DNA from: Kitasatospora azatica KCTC 9699
Lineage (GTDB): Bacteria > Actinomycetota > Actinomycetes > Streptomycetales > Streptomycetaceae
Reading direction: 5' to 3'
NCBI RefSeq assembly: GCF_000744785.1
Contig: NZ_JQMO01000003.1
Coordinates: 2,046,001-2,110,000 of the forward strand
DNA: 64,000 nucleotides
In this document: positions 59,548-64,000 of the stretch, in pieces
How positions within the stretch are numbered: the first letter of the stretch is position 1
How the letters are laid out: each line of letters starts with the position of its first letter
Made by a program: the position numbers and the translations under genes
Notes under the pieces: generated by a model
The model's database searches: none
What the model saw: only the letters and a program-made list of their open reading frames with translations
Told to the model about the DNA's origin: nothing

Positions 59548-59571
59548 ACCAAGTTATACGTATAACTTGGT
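59548..59571. promoter_or_regulatory. 24-bp perfect palindrome in the promoter of the MFS gene
   Basis: Half-site ACCAAGTTATAC and its exact complement. It contains TATAAC/TATACG, suitable as -10 box on the minus strand, and lies 35 bp before the GTG, so a repressor dimer here would block transcription. Confidence 0.8.
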
Positions 59572-59677
59572 AGGTGCAACTAGGTCGGCGAGGCCCTGAG
59601 GTTCGCTCGTTGGGGTGAGGCGGGAACCGAGGCCACCATGCCGGGGCTACCTTGGCTGAGGATCTGAGGAGGAAGCC

Positions 59678-60238
59678 GTGGGCGCAACGGACAGTGCACG
59701 GAGCTACGAGGTCGGGGACCCGGAGGCGTCGCTGAAGTTCGCCATCCGGCACATCAAGGGTGATCGAACGCAGATCATCGAGGGGGTCATCGAACCTGTG
59801 TCGCCGAGTTGGGCCCACGAGTCAGCGGCCGACGTCATCCGCGAGCAGCTCGCCCAGCGGGTCCGGGAGCTCGACTGCCGGATGGGCTCGGGGGATCTGG
59901 ACCTCCCCGGGAGCAGCAACTGGTACATCCCCGACATCGCCGTCGTCCCCCGTGCACTGGCGAAGGAGGCCGGCTCGCTGCTGCCTGACCAGACCCTGCT
60001 CGTGGTCGAGGTGACCTCGGACTCCAACGGCGACACCGACCGCGTGGTCAAGCGCCGTCGCTACGCCGAGTACGGCGCGCCGCTCTACCTCCTGGTGGAC
60101 CGTCAGGAGCGGGCCTGCACCCTGCTCTCGGAGCCGGGGCGGCTCGGCTACACCCGGGCCGAGGGTCCGCATCCGTTCGGTACCCCGATCATCTTGCCCG
60201 AGCCGTTCGGCCTGGAGCTGCAGACCGGGGAGTTCTGA
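59678..60238 (+). CDS. Uma2-family (PD-(D/E)XK) nuclease-like protein
   Basis: 186 residues. YIPDIAVVPR, LLVVEVTSDSNGDTDRVVKRRRYAEYGAPLYLLVD supply the PD-D-E-x-S-K catalytic pattern of Uma2 proteins, which are common in Streptomyces and Cyanobacteria in many copies; the substrate is unknown. GTG 59678 follows GGAGGAAGCC. It ends before a hairpin and is convergent with the cold-shock gene. Confidence 0.88.
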   Translation: MGATDSARSYEVGDPEASLKFAIRHIKGDRTQIIEGVIEPVSPSWAHESAADVIREQLAQRVRELDCRMGSGDLDLPGSSNWYIPDIAVVPRALAKEAGSLLPDQTLLVVEVTSDSNGDTDRVVKRRRYAEYGAPLYLLVDRQERACTLLSEPGRLGYTRAEGPHPFGTPIILPEPFGLELQTGEF

Positions 60239-60300
60239 GCGGACGTCACCCCCCACGACGTCACCCCCCGACATCACCCGCACGGGGGAGCGAAACGGCA

Positions 60301-60323
60301 GGGGGCCCGCTCAGCGGGCCCCC
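60301..60323. terminator. Terminator between Uma2 and the cold-shock gene
   Basis: GGGGGCCCGC, loop TCA, GCGGGCCCCC: perfect 10-bp stem followed by TT. Placed between convergent genes. Confidence 0.75.
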
Positions 60324-60419
60324 TTGGTACTGCTAGTCGTGCTCGTGCGGCCCACGGGAGGGCCGTCCATGGACCCGGCGCGGGGCAAGGTCCTGAGCGA
60401 TCAGGTGATCAGAGAATGA

Positions 60420-60623
60420 TCAGATGGCGGTGACGTTCTCCGCCTGCGGGCCCTTCGGGCCCTGGGTAACGTCGAAGCTGACCGCCTGGTTCTCCTCCAG
60501 CGAGCGGAAGCCGTTCGCGTTGATGGCGGAGTAGTGGACGAAGACGTCGGGGCCGCCGCCCTCCTGGGCGATGAAGCCGAAGCCCTTCTCAGCGTTGAAC
60601 CACTTGACGGTTCCCGTGGCCAT
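60420..60623 (-). CDS. cspA: Cold-shock domain protein (CspA family)
   Basis: 67 residues, single cold-shock domain, with RNP1 KGFGFIAQ and RNP2 VFVHYSAI. It binds single-stranded nucleic acid as an RNA chaperone. The ATG at 60621-60623 has AAGGAGAACGGC before it. A long leader, including a hairpin with a U-tract (60743-60774), separates it from the divergent mqnA gene; cold-shock mRNAs often carry long structured leaders. In S. coelicolor a cold-shock gene also adjoins mqnA. Confidence 0.95.
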   Translation of the reverse strand: MATGTVKWFNAEKGFGFIAQEGGGPDVFVHYSAINANGFRSLEENQAVSFDVTQGPKGPQAENVTAI

Positions 60624-60961
60624 GCCGTTCTCCTTGCGAGGGACGTGGTGGATACCACACCGTGTGGCATCCGGGTCCGCTGCGCTGATCGCCCCGCCTC
60701 CGGATGTGGGCCCGGAGTTTTTCGCATAATGCTGAAAAACTACAAAAAGCCCGCGGTTACATGCTCCGCAGGCTTCAAGTACTGCAAGGGGAATCAAACT
60801 GCAACTGAGTGAAACCGTAGCACGCAGGCGCGGGCTCGACCAGGGGTGTCTCGAGGTCCCCGAGGGGCGTGTCGGGGGTGTGTCGCGCGGGGGTCCTGCC
60901 AAGCGGTGACCGGCCCGGGCATACCCTGCGAAGACAGGACGAACGGGCAAGGGAGCACGCG
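60624..60961. other. cspA/mqnA divergent region
   Basis: 338 bp. It holds the long cspA leader, the hairpin at 60743-60774, an AT-rich stretch (AAAAACTACAAAAAG and neighbours) unusual for this GC-rich genome, and the ribosome site GGGAGCACGCG of mqnA. No further gene is seen. Confidence 0.6.
60743..60774 (-). terminator. Hairpin with U-tract in the cspA leader (attenuator-like)
   Basis: Minus strand: AGCCTGCGG, loop AGCATGTAA, CCGCGGGCT, then TTTTTG. It is a 9-bp stem with one G-T pair plus a U-tract and sits about 125 nt before the cspA start codon. A U-tract terminator is rare in this genome, so a conditional stop or RNA thermoswitch is possible. Confidence 0.55.
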
Positions 60962-61873
60962 GTGGCTGATCTGCTGGAACACGCCGGCGACACGGGAAGC
61001 ACGGGAACCGCCGGGCCGCGCGCCCCCCGCCCCAGGGTCGGCCACATCCAGTTCCTGAACTGTGTCCCCCTCTACTGGGGGCTGGCCCGCACCGGCAGTC
61101 TGCTCGACCTCGACCTCACCAAGGACACCCCGGAGAAGCTCAGCGACCTGCTGGTCGAGGGCACGCTCGACCTGGGCCCGATCACGTGCGTGGAGTATCT
61201 GCGGCACGCGGACGAACTTGTCGTACTACCGGATATTGCGGTTGGCAGTGACGGCCCGGTGATGTCCTGTGTGATCGTCAGCAAAGTGCCACTCGGCGAG
61301 CTGGACGGTCGAAAGGTCGCGCTCGGCTCCACCAGCCGTACCTCGGTGCGGCTCGCCCAGCTGCTGCTGGAGGAGCGCGAGGGGGTCCGCCCCGAGTACC
61401 TCAGCTGCCCGCCGGACCTGGAGGCCATGCTGGCCCGGGCCGACGCCGCCGTACTGATCGGCGACCCGGCGCTGCGGGCCACCCTGGAGGCGGACCGGCA
61501 CAGCGAGTACACCGTGCACGACCTCGGGTTGATGTGGAAGGAGTGGACCGGCCTGCCGTTCGTCTTCGCCGTCTGGGCGGCCCGGCGCGATTTCGTCGAG
61601 CGGCGGCCCGAGCTGGTGGCGGCCGTGCACCGGGCCTTCCTGGAGTCCCGCGACCTGTCGCTGCGCGAGGCCGACCAGGTCGCGGCGCAGACCGCCCGCT
61701 GGGAGGACTTCGACGCGGCGGTGCTGGAACGGTACTTCAGCCAGGCCCTGGACTTCTCGCTCGGCGAGCGCCAGCTCGCCGGCATCGCCGAGTTCGCCCG
61801 CCGGGTCGGCCACGACAGTGGTTTTGCCCCGGATGTGACGGTTCGTCTGCTCGAGGTCAGTCCGATCGTCTGA
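60962..61873 (+). CDS. mqnA: Chorismate dehydratase of the futalosine pathway
   Basis: 303 residues from GTG 60962 after AAGGGAGCACGCG; earlier in-frame starts have no ribosome site. RVGHIQFLNCVPLYWGLA opens the MqnA fold, with LDLGPITCVEYLRHADELVVLPDIAVGSDGPVMSCVIVSK and GLPFVFAVWAARRD. MqnA makes 3-enolpyruvoylbenzoate from chorismate, the first step of menaquinone synthesis through futalosine, the route used by Streptomyces. Other mqn genes are not in this window. Confidence 0.94.
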   Translation: MADLLEHAGDTGSTGTAGPRAPRPRVGHIQFLNCVPLYWGLARTGSLLDLDLTKDTPEKLSDLLVEGTLDLGPITCVEYLRHADELVVLPDIAVGSDGPVMSCVIVSKVPLGELDGRKVALGSTSRTSVRLAQLLLEEREGVRPEYLSCPPDLEAMLARADAAVLIGDPALRATLEADRHSEYTVHDLGLMWKEWTGLPFVFAVWAARRDFVERRPELVAAVHRAFLESRDLSLREADQVAAQTARWEDFDAAVLERYFSQALDFSLGERQLAGIAEFARRVGHDSGFAPDVTVRLLEVSPIV

Positions 61874-61946
61874 CCGCTCGCTCAGGCTCGCCCCGAACGG
61901 GGTACCGTCAGCCCGCAGTTCGGGGACGGTACGGAGGGGCGGGACG

Positions 61947-63563
61947 ATGGAGCCACTGGAGTCGGACGATCCACGACAGGTGGGCGGCTACCGGCTGCTG
62001 CGGCGCCTGGGCGCCGGCGGGATGGGCCGGGTGTACCTGGGCCGGACGGCCGGCGGGCGCACCGTGGCCGTCAAGCTGGTCCGCGGCGAGCTGGCCGAGG
62101 ACGGGGAGTTCCGGGCCCGGTTCCGCCGCGAGGTCGAGGCGGCCCGGCGGGTCGGCGGCCGGTGGACGGCGCCGGTGCTGGACGCCGACACCGAGAGCCG
62201 CCACCCGTGGGTCGCCACCGGCTACGTCGCCGGCCCGACCCTCGGCGCGGCCGTGCGGGAGCACGGCCCACTGCCGCCGGACTCGGTGGCCGCGCTCGGC
62301 ACCGGCCTGGCGCAGGCCCTGGTCGCGGTGCACGGGCTCGGTCTGGTGCACCGCGACGTCAAGCCGTCCAACGTGATGCTGACGCTGGACGGTCCGCTGC
62401 TGATCGACTTCGGCATCGCGCGCGCCCTCGACGCCGGCAGCACCAAGTTGACCCAGTCCGGGTACGCGATCGGCTCGCCCGGGTTCATGTCCCCCGAGCA
62501 GGCCCGCGGCGAGCCGACCGGGCCGGCCGGCGACGTCTTCTCGGTGGGCGCGGTGCTGGCGTACGCGGGCACCGGCATCGCGCCGTTCGGCGAGGGCATC
62601 AGCGCGGCGGGCATGCTGTACCGGCTGCTGTACGAGGAGCCGGAACTCGGGGCGCTCGACCCGCAGTTGCGGGTGGTGGTGCAGCGCTGCCTGGTGAAGG
62701 ACCCGGAGCAGCGACTGACGCCGGCCCAGCTGCGGGACTGGCTGGACGCCGGCGGCGCGGCCACGGCGGTGCTGGGGCGGGCCAGCGGCTGGCTGCCGCC
62801 GGCCGTCTCGGCGGCGGTGGGGCGGCGGGCGGTGGAGCTGCTGGCGCTGGACGGTGGCCCGGCGCCGGCGGAGCCGACGGCGCTGGCGACCGTGGTGGAG
62901 CGCGCCGAGCGGCCGGCCGAGCCGGTGCAGCCGATGGCCGAGCCCGAACAGGCCGTCAAGCCGACCGTGCAGCCGCCTGATCCGGGCACCGTGCGGCTGA
63001 CCCCCGCCCCACCCTCGGCGCCCCCGGCCTTCACCGTCCAGCACTCGCAGCCCCGGCACTCGCAGCCCCAGCACTCGCAGCCCCGGCACTCGCAGCCTCA
63101 GCCCTCGCAACCCCGGCGCCGGCGCGGGCCGCTGGTGGCCCTGGCCGTCCTCGTCCTGGCCGGCGTCACCGCGGGCGCCGTGCTCTGGGCCAACCAGCGG
63201 CAGAACGCGAACGGCACTCCGAGCGCCTCGCAGTCCACCCTCGTCGCCACGGTCCCGGAGGCGTTCCGCGGCCAGTGGCAGGGCACCCTCGGCAGCGGCA
63301 CCGACGCCCGTGCGTTCTCGGTCGTGGTGTACCAGGGGCAGACCGGCCAGCAGGTCGCCACCGTCACCCGGGCCTACCTGGGCAGCCTCACCCACTGCAG
63401 TCAGGCCGGCGAGCTGGTGGCGGCGACCACCAGCCGGCTCGACCTCAAGGTGATCAGTGCCGAGGGCGCCTGCGAGTCGAGCACCGGCACTCTGGTGCTC
63501 GCCCTCGACGGAGACCGACTCCACTTCGACGGGGACGGCCTGGCCGGGGACCTGTCCCGGTAG
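61947..63563 (+). CDS. Transmembrane Ser/Thr protein kinase
   Basis: 538 residues. Pkn-type kinase domain: LGAGGMGRVYLG (glycine loop), VAVKLV (Lys), HRDVKPSNVML (catalytic loop), IDFGIAR, and GSPGFMSPEQARGEP. A disordered segment follows with five HSQPR-type repeats encoded by 15-bp tandem repeats (63042-63116), one helix RGPLVALAVLVLAGVTAGAVLW (about 394-415) and an extracellular domain of about 115 residues with a Cys pair. No PASTA repeats. A second kinase follows, probably a tandem duplication. Confidence 0.93.
   Translation: MEPLESDDPRQVGGYRLLRRLGAGGMGRVYLGRTAGGRTVAVKLVRGELAEDGEFRARFRREVEAARRVGGRWTAPVLDADTESRHPWVATGYVAGPTLGAAVREHGPLPPDSVAALGTGLAQALVAVHGLGLVHRDVKPSNVMLTLDGPLLIDFGIARALDAGSTKLTQSGYAIGSPGFMSPEQARGEPTGPAGDVFSVGAVLAYAGTGIAPFGEGISAAGMLYRLLYEEPELGALDPQLRVVVQRCLVKDPEQRLTPAQLRDWLDAGGAATAVLGRASGWLPPAVSAAVGRRAVELLALDGGPAPAEPTALATVVERAERPAEPVQPMAEPEQAVKPTVQPPDPGTVRLTPAPPSAPPAFTVQHSQPRHSQPQHSQPRHSQPQPSQPRRRRGPLVALAVLVLAGVTAGAVLWANQRQNANGTPSASQSTLVATVPEAFRGQWQGTLGSGTDARAFSVVVYQGQTGQQVATVTRAYLGSLTHCSQAGELVAATTSRLDLKVISAEGACESSTGTLVLALDGDRLHFDGDGLAGDLSR
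63042..63116 (+). repeat. 15-bp tandem repeat (CACTCGCAGCCCCGG-type, five units)
   Basis: Encodes HSQPR/HSQPQ in the juxtamembrane linker of the kinase. Unit number could vary by slippage without frameshift. Confidence 0.65.
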
Positions 63564-63600
63564 GGAGGGCGCGGCGGCGCACCCGGTACGGTCGTCCCGG

Positions 63601-63635
63601 CCGGCGACGGCCGGCGACGGCCGGCGACGGCCGGC
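63601..63635. repeat. 10-bp tandem repeat between the two kinase genes
   Basis: CCGGCGACGG in three units plus CCGGC, in the short gap just before the second kinase start codon. Confidence 0.6.
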
Positions 63636-63659
63636 AGCAGGGCGGAGCGGAGGAGCGCG

Positions 63660-64000
63660 ATGGAGCCACTGGAGGCGCAGGACCCGCGGCAGGTCGGCGC
63701 GTACCGGCTGCTGCGGCGGCTCGGGGCGGGCGGCATGGGACGGGTGTTCCTGGGCCGCTCGACGGGCGGGCGCACGGTGGCCGTCAAGGTGGTGCGCGCG
63801 GAGCTCGCGGACGACGCGGAGTTCCGCGCCCGGTTCCGCCAGGAGGTGGCCTCGGCCCGGCAGGTCGGCGGCCGGTGGACGGCGCCGGTGCTGGACGCCG
63901 ACACCGAGAGCGCGCAGCCGTGGGTGGCCACCGGCTATGTCGCGGGCCCGGCGCTGGGAACGGCCGTGCAGCAGTACGGCCCGCTGCCCGAGGAGGCGGT
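63660..64000 (+). CDS. Ser/Thr protein kinase, second copy (partial, runs off the right edge)
   Basis: 113 residues visible: MEPLEAQDPRQVGAYRLLRRLGAGGMGRVFLGRSTGG, VAVKVV, GRWTAPVLDADTESAQPWVATGYVAGPALG. It is very similar to the kinase just upstream, including a 48-bp identical DNA run. ATG 63660 follows GGAGGAGCGCG. Confidence 0.9.
   Translation, partial: MEPLEAQDPRQVGAYRLLRRLGAGGMGRVFLGRSTGGRTVAVKVVRAELADDAEFRARFRQEVASARQVGGRWTAPVLDADTESAQPWVATGYVAGPALGTAVQQYGPLPEEA

Noticed and set aside
1..64000. CRISPR array, tRNA, rRNA, IS element or prophage
   Set aside because: No spaced direct-repeat array, no GGTTCGANTCC-type tRNA loop, no transposase or integrase motif and no phage structural gene was seen on either strand.

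Overview
The window is GC-rich actinomycete DNA with Streptomyces-type codon use (third positions almost all G or C, TTA codons very rare, many GTG starts). Several neighbourhoods match the Streptomyces chromosome core: serC, citA and pdxH together; a UPF0309 SIS gene beside a DmdR1-type iron repressor; a purU to sigma/anti-sigma stretch; and a cold-shock gene divergent from mqnA. A Streptomycetaceae chromosome (Streptomyces, Kitasatospora or Streptacidiphilus) is the best reading. I see no rRNA, tRNA, CRISPR array, transposase, integrase or phage gene.

Layout. 1-3770: a truncated P-type ATPase, a DUF2530-like membrane protein and an NCS2 purine permease. 3847-9681: two tandem secreted lectin-like proteins (FG-GAP-like, ricin-like and four bulb-lectin blocks each) with matching promoters, leader hairpins and terminators. 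9860-24692: accessory genes, including a GGCT-like protein, a SLATT/DUF4231 membrane protein, MarR plus MFS, a DrrAB-type exporter facing a giant SARP/AfsR regulator, DUF5984 and SUKH proteins, TmrB-like, ThpR and TetR/SDR. 24780-28123: serC, citA, pdxH.

28411-39363 is an accessory island carrying a complete FxSxx-COOH system. It holds a 59-aa precursor ending FNSSI, a radical-SAM/SPASM enzyme fused to a HExxH domain and carrying a TTA codon, an AAC(3)-type acetyltransferase, a TIR-like FxsC, and a 1354-residue FxsT joining a MinD-like P-loop, a TIR-like segment, NB-ARC and TPRs. An alpha/beta hydrolase and a second SLATT protein follow. This is the most interesting locus here: a modified-peptide pathway wired to NLR-like and TIR parts. 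The family names are known from protein-family catalogues; its biological role is open.

39473-50985: SIS protein, DmdR1-type repressor, prim-pol, NsdA-like regulator, membrane protein, ABC solute-binding lipoprotein, purU, ECF sigma with its zinc-type anti-sigma partner, and an HATPase. 51267-60238: exporters with local regulators (GlxA/AraC, LacI, TetR, with clear operators), GNAT, DUF4229 and Uma2. 60420-64000: cold-shock protein with a hairpin and U-tract in its leader, mqnA of the futalosine menaquinone route, and two tandem Ser/Thr kinases, the second cut by the window edge.

Most intergenic gaps between convergent genes hold long perfect inverted repeats acting as likely bidirectional terminators. 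They are listed individually.
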